A stretch of 64,000 nucleotides of DNA from Streptomyces fradiae ATCC 10745 = DSM 40063. Lineage in GTDB: Bacteria > Actinomycetota > Actinomycetes > Streptomycetales > Streptomycetaceae. Under the pieces are notes generated by a model. The model made no database searches, was not told where the DNA came from, and saw only the letters and a list, made by a program, of their open reading frames with translations. The translations under genes were made by a program, and so were the position numbers. Numbering within the stretch: position 1 is the stretch's first letter; each line of letters starts with the position of its first letter. Shown one piece after another: positions 1-7,944 of the stretch. The stretch spans positions 2,838,501 to 2,902,500 of the forward strand of contig NZ_CP023696.1 of the NCBI RefSeq assembly GCF_008704425.1. Reading direction: 5' to 3'.

Positions 1-1099
1 CCTCCGCCACCGGGGCCCGTGCGGGCTCGGGGGCCCGGTTCCGTACGGGCTCGGCGGGCGGGTTCCGCAAGGGCTCGGCGGCCGTGGCGCCTGCCGCCTC
101 CGCAGCCCGGTCGCGCTCCGCTTCGGCGGCCAGGTGGTCGACGGTGCGGCGCAGCGCCTCGGCGAGCGGGGTGCGCGGCGCCCAGCCGGTGGCGGTGCGG
201 AAGGCGGAGGCGTCGATGGTGACGTCGGCGAAGTCCCCGGCCTCGGCGTGGGCGGGCGGCTCGACGGAGACGACGGGCACGGGCGGCCGGCCGGTGCGGT
301 CGGAGACGAGCACGGCGACCTGCTGGAAGACCGGGCCGAGCGGGCGCCCCTCCCCGGTGCCGAGCAGCCAGTGCCGGCCGGCGAGCGTCTCGGCGTGGTC
401 GACGCCCGCGACGACGGCGCGGGCGAGGTCCTCGACGTACAGCAGGTCGCGCCGCACGGAGCCGTCGTGCCACATGGTGATGGGCTCGCCGGCGAGGGCG
501 CGGCGGGTCATGGCGGAGACGACGCCCCGGTCGCGGGCGGTGGAGCCGGGACCGTAGCCGAAGACGGTGGGCAGCCGCAGGGAGGTGGCGAGGCACACAC
601 CGCGGGCGTGGGCGTCCAGGAGGACCCGTTCGGCGGCGAGCTTCTGCCGGTCGTACGGGCCGGCCGGGCGGTCCTCCTCGGTGCCGTCCAGGACCTCCTT
701 GCCGGTGGGGCCGACCTGGGAGGCGGCGCCGGTGAAGACGACCCTGGGCAGGGGGCCTCCGGGGGCGCGGGCGGCGAGGGCGTCGACGAGGTCGCGGGCG
801 AGGCCGACGTTGACGCGCTCGGCGGCCGAGTCGCCGTCCTCGACGCGCCAGGTGGCGGTGGCCGCGCTGTAGAGGGTGGCGAGGACGACGGTGTCGGCGC
901 CCTCGACGGCGGCGGCCATCGCGCCGGGCTCGGTCAGGTCGGCGGTGTGCACCTCGACGTCGGCGGCGGCGCCGGGCGGTACGGCCGCGGGGCGCCGGGA
1001 CACGGCGCGCAGGCGCACCTCGCGGGTGGCGAGCAGGCGCAGCACGGCGGAGCCGACGAAGCCGGTCGCGCCGAGCACGGCGATCAGGGGCGGGTTCAC
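1..1099 (-). CDS. NAD-dependent epimerase/dehydratase family, probable dTDP-4-keto-6-deoxyhexose 4-ketoreductase (3' end outside window)
   Basis: Extended SDR likely to reduce the 4-keto group as the last step of a dTDP-deoxysugar. The N-terminus has the dinucleotide-binding signature GATGFVGS, and a YDRQK (YxxxK) catalytic pair lies near residue 150. The GTG start at 1099-1097 overlaps the TGA stop of the upstream epimerase gene (GTGA), so the two are translationally coupled. The frame is open to the window edge. After the normal end of the fold (about residue 320) the protein runs into a low-complexity tail of repeated AEPxRN units, so the true stop lies to the left. Family assignment is firm; substrate and stereochemistry are inferred from neighbours. 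Confidence 0.8.
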   Translation of the reverse strand, partial: MNPPLIAVLGATGFVGSAVLRLLATREVRLRAVSRRPAAVPPGAAADVEVHTADLTEPGAMAAAVEGADTVVLATLYSAATATWRVEDGDSAAERVNVGLARDLVDALAARAPGGPLPRVVFTGAASQVGPTGKEVLDGTEEDRPAGPYDRQKLAAERVLLDAHARGVCLATSLRLPTVFGYGPGSTARDRGVVSAMTRRALAGEPITMWHDGSVRRDLLYVEDLARAVVAGVDHAETLAGRHWLLGTGEGRPLGPVFQQVAVLVSDRTGRPPVPVVSVEPPAHAEAGDFADVTIDASAFRTATGWAPRTPLAEALRRTVDHLAAEAERDRAAEAAGATAAEPLRNPPAEPVRNRAPEPARAPVAE

Positions 1100-1698
1100 T
1101 GCCACAGCTCGGCCTCCACCTTCCGGCAGGTGTCGTACGAGGGCAGCAGGCCCTGCGCGAGCGCCTCGGCGAGGGTCGGGGCCGCGGTGTCCCGCTCGGA
1201 CTGGGCGAGGTCGTACCCGTCGGGCAGGGGCAGGCCCAGCTCGGGGTCGAGGGGCGAGACGGCCAGTTCGTTCTCGGGGACGTAGCCGTGCGACATCACG
1301 TAGACGACCATCGAGTCGTCCTCCAGGGAGAGGAAGGCATGGCCGACGCCGACCGGGATGTACAGCGCCCGGCAGTCGTCGCCGCCCAGTTCGGCGGCCT
1401 CCCACCGGCCGAAGGTGGGCGAGCCGACGCGCAGGTCGACCAGGTAGTCGTGGACCCGGCCGTAGGGGCAGTAGACGTACTTGGCCCGGCCGGGCGGGGT
1501 GGTCGTGTAGTGGATGCCGCGCAGCACGCCGCGCGCGGAGAGGTTGTGGCTGATGTCGCGGACGGGGAAGAGCGAGGTGCCGCGGGCGCCGGTGAAGGGG
1601 GCGTCCTGGTACGGGGAGGTGAACAGGCCGCGGTCGTCGCGGTAGACGGGCGGGGTGAAGGCGAGGGCGCCCTCGATGCCCAGTTTCCTTGCCTGCAC
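1096..1698 (-). CDS. dTDP-4-dehydro-6-deoxyglucose 3,5-epimerase (RmlC/EvaD type)
   Basis: Cupin-fold epimerase acting on dTDP-4-keto-6-deoxyhexose. It has the RGIH catalytic-base motif, the Lys of GRAKYV, the VDLRVGSPTFG core, the second His in GVGHAF and Tyr residues in VVYVMSHGY, so the RmlC active site is complete. I chose the GTG at 1698, which gives 200 aa (usual family length) and has GGAAAGG about 9 nt upstream; an earlier GTG at 1755 would add a poorly conserved 19 residues. It ends in a GTGA overlap with the ketoreductase. It sits 95 bp after the aminotransferase in the same leftward operon. A 14-bp repeat (GGCGGTCACGGACG) lies in that gap. Confidence 0.88.
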   Translation of the reverse strand: MQARKLGIEGALAFTPPVYRDDRGLFTSPYQDAPFTGARGTSLFPVRDISHNLSARGVLRGIHYTTTPPGRAKYVYCPYGRVHDYLVDLRVGSPTFGRWEAAELGGDDCRALYIPVGVGHAFLSLEDDSMVVYVMSHGYVPENELAVSPLDPELGLPLPDGYDLAQSERDTAAPTLAEALAQGLLPSYDTCRKVEAELWQ

Positions 1699-1793
1699 GG
1701 TGGTGGGCCTTTCCGGTGGGGTGGCGTGCGCGGGGGTGCGCGGGTCCGCCGTCACGGGGCGGCGGTCACGGACGGGCGGTCACGGACGGGCGG

Positions 1794-2918
1794 TCACAGC
1801 GCGGTGACGACCTCGCGCAGGGCGGTGATGACGCGGTCCTGCACGGCCTCGGGCAGCGAGGGGTACATGGGCAGGGAGAAGATCTCGCCGGCCAGCTTCT
1901 CGGTGACGGGCAGGGACCCGGCGGCGTAGCCGAGGTGGGCGAAGCCGGTCATGGTGTGGCAGGGCCACGGGTAGCTGATGTTCAGGGCGATGTCGTGGGC
2001 CTTGAGCGCCTCGATGATCCGGTCGCGCTCGGGGTGGCGGACGACGTAGACGTAGTAGACGTGGGTGTTGCCGGGGTTGGTGGTGGGCAGGCGGAGCCCG
2101 CCGGGGCCGGTGAGGTCGGCGAGGCCCTCCTCGTAGCGGCGGGCGACGGCGTTGCGGCCGGCGACGTAGGCGTCGAGGCGGGTGAGCTTGCGGCGCAGGA
2201 TCTCCGCCTGGACCTCGTCCAGGCGGGAGTTGTGGCCGGGGGTGCGGACGACGTAGTAGACCTGGTCCATGCCGTAGTAGCGGAGCTGGCGCATGGCGCG
2301 GTCGGTGTCCTCGTCGGCGGTGAGGACGGCGCCGCCGTCGCCGTAGGCGCCCAGGACCTTGGTGGGGTAGAAGGAGAACGCGGCGGCGTCGCCCATCGTG
2401 CCGGCCGGGCGGCCGTGGTGGCGGGCGCCGTGGGCCTGGGCGCAGTCCTCCAGGAGCTTCAGGCCGTGCCGTTCGGCGATCGCCCTGAGGGGTTCCATGT
2501 CGGCGCACTGGCCGTAGAGGTGGACCGGGAGGAGCACCTTGGTGCGGTCGGTGATGGCGGCCTCGACCTGGTCGGTGTCGATGAGGAAGTCCTCCTCCCG
2601 GACGTCGACGAAGACGGGGGTGGCCCCGGTGGAGACGATCGCGACGACGGTGGGGGCGGCGGTGTTGGAGACGGTGACCACCTCGTCGCCGGGGCCGACG
2701 CCGAGGGCCTCCAGGGCGAGCTTGAGGGCGTTGGTGCCGTTGTCGACGCCGGTGCAGCGACGGCCGGTGCCGTGGTAGGCGGCGAACTCCTCCTCGAAGC
2801 CCTTGACGCTGTCGCCGAGGACGAGGCGGCCGGAGGCGAAGACCTTCCCGACCGCGTCGAGGATGTCGTCCTTCTCCTTCTCGTACTCGGGCAGGTAGTC
2901 CCATACGTAGGTGGTCAT
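1794..2918 (-). CDS. DegT/DnrJ/EryC1-family PLP sugar aminotransferase
   Basis: Transfers an amino group to a keto-sugar nucleotide, most likely at C3 as in the DesV/TylB/FdtB group. At 374 aa it is full length. The PLP-binding lysine is in the motif [16 protein letters not shown] (about residue 185); EDCAQAHGA and GVDNGTNAL are also typical. The start is well set by GGAGGAG 8 nt upstream of ATG 2918. It lies between rmlB and the epimerase, on the same strand. No 2,3-dehydratase or N-methyltransferase is visible in the window, so the final sugar (for example 2-deoxy or not) cannot be decided here; those genes may lie left of the edge. Confidence 0.88.
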   Translation of the reverse strand: MTTYVWDYLPEYEKEKDDILDAVGKVFASGRLVLGDSVKGFEEEFAAYHGTGRRCTGVDNGTNALKLALEALGVGPGDEVVTVSNTAAPTVVAIVSTGATPVFVDVREEDFLIDTDQVEAAITDRTKVLLPVHLYGQCADMEPLRAIAERHGLKLLEDCAQAHGARHHGRPAGTMGDAAAFSFYPTKVLGAYGDGGAVLTADEDTDRAMRQLRYYGMDQVYYVVRTPGHNSRLDEVQAEILRRKLTRLDAYVAGRNAVARRYEEGLADLTGPGGLRLPTTNPGNTHVYYVYVVRHPERDRIIEALKAHDIALNISYPWPCHTMTGFAHLGYAAGSLPVTEKLAGEIFSLPMYPSLPEAVQDRVITALREVVTAL

Positions 2919-2970
2919 GGCGCTCTCCTCCGGTGTGGGGCGTGGCGGTCGTGCGTCGTGCGGGGGCGGG

Positions 2971-3105
2971 CCGGTGGTCCGGTGGTCCTGAGGGGGTCCG
3001 GTGGTCCGGTGGTCCTGAGGGGGTCCGGTGGTCCGGTGGTCCTGAGGGGGTCCGGTGGTCCGGTGGTCCTGAGGGGGTCCGGCGGTCCGGGGGTCCTGAG
3101 GGGGT
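2971..3105. repeat. Five 27-bp tandem repeats between rmlB and the aminotransferase gene
   Basis: Five head-to-tail copies of a 27-bp GGTCC-rich unit with starts at 2971, 2998, 3025, 3052 and 3079; the last differs at two bases. They fill most of the 199-bp gap inside the sugar operon. No gene is supported here. Confidence 0.9.
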
Positions 3106-3117
3106 CCGGGGTGGTGG

Positions 3118-4098
3118 TCAGGGGCCCGGAGGCGTGTCCGCGTCCGCCTTCCACCAGCCGGGGTGGTCGCGGTACCAGGCGACGGTGGCGGCGAGGCCCT
3201 CGTCGAGGGTGTGGCGGGGCGCGTAGCCCAGCTCCTCGCGGATCTTGCCGTCGTCGACGGCGTAGCGCAGGTCGTGGCCCTTGCGGTCGGGGACGTGGCG
3301 GATCATCGACGGGTCGGCGCCGCAGAGCGCGAGGATGCGCTCGGTCAGCTCGCGGTTGGTCAGTTCGTCCCCGCCTCCGACGTTGTAGACCTCGCCGGCC
3401 CGGCCGCGGGTGAGGACCAGGTGCAGGGCCCGGCAGTGGTCGTCCACGTGGAGCCATTCGCGGCGGTTGCGGCCGTCCCCGTACAGGGGCACGGGCTCGC
3501 CCCGCAGCAGGTGGGTGACGAAGCGCGGGATGACCTTCTCGGGGTGCTGGCGGGGCCCGTAGTTGTTGGAGCAGCGGGTGACGGAGACGTCCAGGCCGTG
3601 GGTGCGCCAGTGGGCGCGGGCGACGAGGTCGGAGCCCGCCTTGGAGGCGGCGTACGGGGAGTTGGGCAGCAGCGGGGACTCCTCCGTCCAGCGGCCGCTC
3701 TCCAGGGAGCCGTACACCTCGTCGGTGGAGACGTGGACGACCCGCCCGACGCGGGCGCGCACGGCCGCCTCCAGGAGCGTCTGGGTGCCCAGGACGTTGG
3801 TGCGGACGAAGTCGGCGCCGCCCTCGATGGAGCGGTCCACGTGGGACTCGGCGGCGAAGTGGACGACGGCGTCGTGACCCGGCAGCACCCCGGCGAGCAG
3901 GCGCGGGTCGCAGACGTCGCCGTGGACGAAGGAGAGGCGGTCGTGGGCGGCCGGGAGGTTGTCCCGGTTGCCCGCGTAGGTGAGCTTGTCGAGGACGGTG
4001 ACGGTGTGGGCCGCGCCCGGCTCGTAGACGTCGTCGAGCAGGGCCCGTACGTAGTGGGAGCCGATGAACCCGGCGCCTCCGGTCACCAGGACCCTCAT
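3118..4098 (-). CDS. rmlB: dTDP-glucose 4,6-dehydratase
   Basis: Makes dTDP-4-keto-6-deoxyglucose, the branch point of deoxysugar synthesis. 326 aa. The NAD-binding GGAGFIGS is at the N-terminus, the active-site STDEVYG (Asp-Glu pair) near residue 125, and the YAASK (YxxxK) pair near 150. The ATG at 4098 overlaps the TGA of rmlA (ATGA), so the two are coupled. A longer in-frame reading into rmlA is a shadow. Because it is clustered with an aminotransferase and a glycosyltransferase, it is probably the pathway copy rather than a housekeeping rhamnose gene. Confidence 0.95.
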   Translation of the reverse strand: MRVLVTGGAGFIGSHYVRALLDDVYEPGAAHTVTVLDKLTYAGNRDNLPAAHDRLSFVHGDVCDPRLLAGVLPGHDAVVHFAAESHVDRSIEGGADFVRTNVLGTQTLLEAAVRARVGRVVHVSTDEVYGSLESGRWTEESPLLPNSPYAASKAGSDLVARAHWRTHGLDVSVTRCSNNYGPRQHPEKVIPRFVTHLLRGEPVPLYGDGRNRREWLHVDDHCRALHLVLTRGRAGEVYNVGGGDELTNRELTERILALCGADPSMIRHVPDRKGHDLRYAVDDGKIREELGYAPRHTLDEGLAATVAWYRDHPGWWKADADTPPGP

Positions 4099-5003
4099 GC
4101 GCGCTCCTCCGTCCTCGTGGCGCCGCCGTCGTGGCGGGCGTCGCTGGTGATGTCCATCAGGTACCGGCCGTACGGCGAGCGGGAGAGGGCCGCGCCGAGC
4201 CGGTGGCAGGTGTCGCGGTCGATGTACCCCATCCGCCAGGCGATCTCCTCGACGCAGCCGATGCGCACGCCCTGCCGGTGGGAGAGCATCTGCACGTACT
4301 GCCCGGCCTCGGTGAGGGCGTCGTGGGTGCCGGTGTCGAGCCAGACGAAGCCGCGCCCGAGCTGGACGAAGCCGGCCTTGCCGCGCTCCAGGTAGATCCG
4401 GTTGACGTCGGTGATCTCCAGCTCGCCGCGCGCGGAGGGGCGCAGGGAGCGGGCGATCTCCACCACGTCGTTGTCGTAGAGGTACAGCCCGGTGATGGCC
4501 AGGTTGGAGCGGGGCCTCGCCGGCTTCTCCTCCAGCCGGACGAGCCGCCCCTCGGCGTCGATCTCCCCCACGCCGTACCGCTCGGGGTCGGCGACGGGGT
4601 AGCCGAACAGGACGCAGCCGTCGACGTCCCGGGCGCTGGTGCGCAGGATCTCGCCGAAGCCGGGGCCGTGGAACAGGTTGTCGCCGAGGATGAGGGCGAC
4701 CTGGTCGTCCCCGATGTGCTCGGCGCACAGCACGAACGCGTCGGCGAGGCCGCGCGGCTTGTCCTGCTCGGTGTACGTGAGGGTGAGGCCGAGTGCGGAG
4801 CCGTCTCCCAGCAGCCGCTGGAAGCCGGGCACGTCGCCGGGGGCGGCGATGATCTGGATCTCGGTGATGCCGGCCAGCATCAGCACGGAGAGCGGGTAGT
4901 AGATCATCGGCTTGTCGTAGACGGGCAGCAGCTGCTTGGAGACGCCCAGGGTGATGGGGTGCAGCCGGGAGCCGCTGCCTCCGGCCAGGATGATGCCTTT
5001 CAT
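4095..5003 (-). CDS. rmlA: Glucose-1-phosphate thymidylyltransferase
   Basis: Activates glucose-1-phosphate with dTTP to dTDP-glucose, the first step of the pathway. 302 aa. It shows the nucleotidyltransferase signature LAGGSGSRLHP at residues 6-16, SKQLLPVYDKPM near 22-33 and the metal-binding LGDNLFHG near 110. GGGAGGG precedes the ATG. It heads the tight rmlA-rmlB-aminotransferase-epimerase-ketoreductase run, which is transcribed leftward. Confidence 0.95.
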   Translation of the reverse strand: MKGIILAGGSGSRLHPITLGVSKQLLPVYDKPMIYYPLSVLMLAGITEIQIIAAPGDVPGFQRLLGDGSALGLTLTYTEQDKPRGLADAFVLCAEHIGDDQVALILGDNLFHGPGFGEILRTSARDVDGCVLFGYPVADPERYGVGEIDAEGRLVRLEEKPARPRSNLAITGLYLYDNDVVEIARSLRPSARGELEITDVNRIYLERGKAGFVQLGRGFVWLDTGTHDALTEAGQYVQMLSHRQGVRIGCVEEIAWRMGYIDRDTCHRLGAALSRSPYGRYLMDITSDARHDGGATRTEERA

Positions 5004-5230
5004 CCCGTGCCCTCCCTTCCGGAGTCGTGGTCGTCACGACGCCCGCGCGGGCGTCGCGGGCCCGCGCGGGCGTCGTGTGCGCAGGGGCGTCATGTGGGTG
5101 CGGGCGCCATGCGCGTACGGGCGTGAGGGCCCGGTGGGCGTGAGGGCCGGTGGTGCGTCATGGCCCCGGGGGCGGGGGCGTGACGGGGCCGCGTGGGTCA
5201 CGGCCCGGGTGCGTCACGGGTCCGCCGTCG

Positions 5231-6595
5231 TCACGGGTCCGCGGTCGTGGTGGGGGCCGGGGTGGGGGCGGGCGCCGGGGCGGCGCCCGTCCGCGACAGG
5301 AAGCGGTGTCCGCGCAGCTCCTCCTCCGCCGTCTGCTCGACCCGGTTCATGGCGAAGCGCAGCACCGGCGGGGCCATGAGGGACGTCAGGACGGCGACGA
5401 GGACGACGATCGAGTACATCTCCACCGTGAGCAGGCCGAGCCGTACGCCGATCAGGGCGATGATCACCTCGATGACGCCGCGCGCGTTGATCCCCGCGCC
5501 GAGGGCGAGCGACTCCCAGCGGTTCATCCGGGTGGTGAGCCCGCCGAGGAAGGCGCCGAGGAACTTGCCGGCGACGGCGACGGCGAAGACGGCCAGCCCC
5601 CACAGGGCGATCTCCGGGTCGGCGAGGGAGGTGAGGTCCATCCGCAGTCCCGCGGTCGCGAAGAACAGCGGGGCGAGCACGGCCATGACGGTCGTGTTCA
5701 GCGGGGCGAGGGACGCCGTGTCGAACTCCCGGGTGCCGCCGATGAGGATGCCGCAGAAGAACGCGCCGAGCGCCGCCTCCAGTCCGAGGGCGTGGGTGCC
5801 GGCGGCGGAGAGCGTCATCAGGACGACGGCGGTGACGACGGGCAGCCCCGGCACGCCGGCCCGGCCGGCGGCCCGCATCGAGGCGCCGACCAGCCACCGG
5901 CCCGCGGTCGCGGTCGCGAGGAGCAGCAGGCCGACCTCGCCGAGGGTGGTGAGGACCTCCCCGGTGTAGAGGCCGGTGGTGGCCATGGCGGCGACCAGCG
6001 ACAGCAGCACCCAGCCGACGGCGTCGTCGATGGTGACGGCCACCAGGATCATCTGGCCGACGTCCCGGTGGATGAGCTTCATGTCGATGAGGGTGCGGGC
6101 GATCACGGGGATGGCGCTGACGCACATGACGACGCCGATGAACAGGGCGAAGACCGTGTGGTCCGCGCCCGGGGCCCGCAGCGCGGCCGGCATCAGGAGG
6201 CCGAGCCCGGCGCCGAGGACGAGGGGGACGAGGAGGCCCGCCGCGCCGACCCCGGCGGCGCGGGCGCCCTGTCTGCGGACGAGCTTGAGGTCGAGGTGGA
6301 TACCGCTGAAGCCGACGAGGAGGATCACCCCGAACTGGCCCACGGCGTCGAGCAGGTGCATCTGCTCGGTGCTCTGCGGGAACAGCCAGTTCCCGACGCC
6401 GGGGGCGAGGTGCAGGAGCAGCGAGGGGCCGAGGAGCACCCCGGCCGTCAGCTCCCCGACGACGGCGGGCATGCCGAGGCGCTCGGCGAGCCGTCCGAGG
6501 AGCAGGGCGCACAGCAGCAGGACGCCGAGCTGGAGGAGCAGGACCATCAGGGCGTGGCTGGGGAGGGGCTGGACCACCGAGGCGGCCACGGACAT
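5231..6595 (-). CDS. CPA2-family cation/proton antiporter
   Basis: Membrane protein of 454 aa with about 12 hydrophobic segments and the Na+/H+ exchanger fold. Typical sequences include GELTAGVLLGPSLL near residue 45 and the core-helix DDAVGW near 190 (paired acidic residues), with GINARGVIEVI in the last third. It would exchange K+ or Na+ for protons across the membrane. Genes of this type recur in Streptomyces antibiotic clusters, where a self-protection role is often proposed but rarely shown. ATG 6595 has GGGAG 9 nt upstream. The C-terminus ends in a Pro/Ala/Thr tail. It lies between the isonitrile synthase and rmlA on the same strand. Confidence 0.88.
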   Translation of the reverse strand: MSVAASVVQPLPSHALMVLLLQLGVLLLCALLLGRLAERLGMPAVVGELTAGVLLGPSLLLHLAPGVGNWLFPQSTEQMHLLDAVGQFGVILLVGFSGIHLDLKLVRRQGARAAGVGAAGLLVPLVLGAGLGLLMPAALRAPGADHTVFALFIGVVMCVSAIPVIARTLIDMKLIHRDVGQMILVAVTIDDAVGWVLLSLVAAMATTGLYTGEVLTTLGEVGLLLLATATAGRWLVGASMRAAGRAGVPGLPVVTAVVLMTLSAAGTHALGLEAALGAFFCGILIGGTREFDTASLAPLNTTVMAVLAPLFFATAGLRMDLTSLADPEIALWGLAVFAVAVAGKFLGAFLGGLTTRMNRWESLALGAGINARGVIEVIIALIGVRLGLLTVEMYSIVVLVAVLTSLMAPPVLRFAMNRVEQTAEEELRGHRFLSRTGAAPAPAPTPAPTTTADP

Positions 6596-6610
6596 GGGCG
6601 GGACTCCCTT

Positions 6611-6662
6611 CCGTACGACATCTCCGTACGACGTCGCCGTACGGCGTCTCCGTACGACATCG
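6611..6662. repeat. Four 13-bp tandem repeats upstream of the antiporter gene
   Basis: Four imperfect copies of CCGTACGACATCT (starts 6611, 6624, 6637, 6650) lie immediately before the antiporter ribosome-binding site. Each copy contains the palindrome GTAC. Confidence 0.85.
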
Positions 6663-6721
6663 CGGGCGCGCGGCCCGGGCGGCACCGGGCGCGGCCCGGG
6701 CGGCCGGGCCGCGCTCGGGCG

Positions 6722-7834
6722 TCAGGCCGCTGCGACGGTCCTCGCGGCCGGGTCCGCGCCGGTACGGAGGTCGGAGCCCGCGCCGGTACGGACCTCGGAG
6801 CCCGCGCCCGCGCCGGCACGGGCGTCCGTACGGGTGCCGGCGGAGGCGTCCGTACGGGCCTCGCCGTCGCCGGTCCCGTCGGTGAACGCCTCGAAGTGGC
6901 TCGGCCGGCCGTCCTGGTGGACCTCCCGGCCCAGCTTCTCGGCCTCGCGGCGGTGCATCAGCTCCCAGGTGCCGTCCGCGCGGTGCAGCAGCACGGAGTG
7001 CCAGGGGGTGGTCCACGCGTCGGCGGCGCCGAGGAGGCGGATGCCGAACTTCACGGAGCCCCGGTTCTGCGGGTGGATGGAGAGCCGGACGTTGCGCGGG
7101 TAGCTCTCGGCGATGAGCTCGCTCCAGGCGCGGCTGCGCAGGATGACCTCGTACGCCCGGCGGCGGCAGTCGCGCTGCAGGGCGGACCGGGAGCCCTCCC
7201 AGCCGGCCGTGTCCTCCACGAGGAACCGGGTGATGCCCCGGTACATGCGCAGGCTGGCCTCGTCCTCGCGGACCTCGGCGCGCAGCTCCTCCAGGGTGGG
7301 GCCGAGGGTGACGGCGGCCTTCTGCCGCTTCTCGTCGTACGACAGGTCGGGGCCGTAGCAGTCCCGCAGGTCGAAGCAGTCGAGGTGGTCGGCGAGGCCC
7401 TCGGCGTGGATCATGTCGAGCAGCGCGTCGTTGTAGGCGTCGATGTGCTCGTCCGGGACCCGGATCACGTCGCCGAAGATGTGGCCGTCGGAGCAGATCA
7501 GGACGCGGGCGCCGGGGGCGTAGACCTTGCCGATCTCGGCGCACAGCGAGTCGAGGAAGCGCAGGGCGAGCCGCTCGCCGTGGTCGGGCAGGTGGCCGAA
7601 GACCTTGTCGGTGTTGGGCGACTTGCAGGGGAAGCCGGGCAGGCTGAAGATGACCTGCTCGTTCTTGCCGACGAAGTCGGCTATCTGGCGCAGCTGCTCG
7701 GGGAAGTCGTCGGGCTTGTCGAGATGGGTGTCGGGCTCCACCGTGCGGCGGTGCGGGATGAGGAGCCGCACGATCTCCTGGCTGACGCGCTCGACGTCGG
7801 GCGTCAGGACGGTGGCGGTGGCGGACTCGGACAT
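6722..7834 (-). CDS. Isonitrile (isocyanide) synthase, DIT1/PvcA family
   Basis: Member of the pyoverdine/dityrosine (DIT1_PvcA) family. Characterised members convert the alpha-amine of L-Tyr or L-Trp to an isonitrile using a carbon from ribulose-5-phosphate. 370 aa. Family features include the early FSLPGFPCKSPN and LICSDGHIFGD (about residues 118-128), DCYGPDLSYDEKR, a central RGITRFL, and the C-terminal LSIHPQN with WHSVLL. ATG 7834 has GGAAGCGAG upstream. The last 55 residues are a low-complexity RTGAG-type tail outside the fold. It lies 110 bp downstream of a P450 gene in the same direction, a pairing that recalls yeast DIT1-DIT2. Substrate (Tyr versus Trp) is not decidable by eye. Confidence 0.87.
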   Translation of the reverse strand: MSESATATVLTPDVERVSQEIVRLLIPHRRTVEPDTHLDKPDDFPEQLRQIADFVGKNEQVIFSLPGFPCKSPNTDKVFGHLPDHGERLALRFLDSLCAEIGKVYAPGARVLICSDGHIFGDVIRVPDEHIDAYNDALLDMIHAEGLADHLDCFDLRDCYGPDLSYDEKRQKAAVTLGPTLEELRAEVREDEASLRMYRGITRFLVEDTAGWEGSRSALQRDCRRRAYEVILRSRAWSELIAESYPRNVRLSIHPQNRGSVKFGIRLLGAADAWTTPWHSVLLHRADGTWELMHRREAEKLGREVHQDGRPSHFEAFTDGTGDGEARTDASAGTRTDARAGAGAGSEVRTGAGSDLRTGADPAARTVAAA

Positions 7835-7944
7835 GGGTAATCGGCTCGCTTCCGTGTGTCGTGGTGCCGTCGGCGGTGTGACGTGGTGGGGCGGCCCGGC
7901 GGCGGTCGCCGGGCCCGGTTCGTACGGCATGGCGGGGGCGCGGG

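Noticed and set aside
5004..5230. Possible small gene or riboswitch between rmlA and the antiporter
   Set aside because: Only repeated GGGCGTCACG-type simple sequence; no known riboswitch core or supported start.
5696..5726. Second StrR-type operator (GTTCA...TCGAAC) in the antiporter gene
   Set aside because: Half-site spacing is 13 rather than 11 and the left half is poor.
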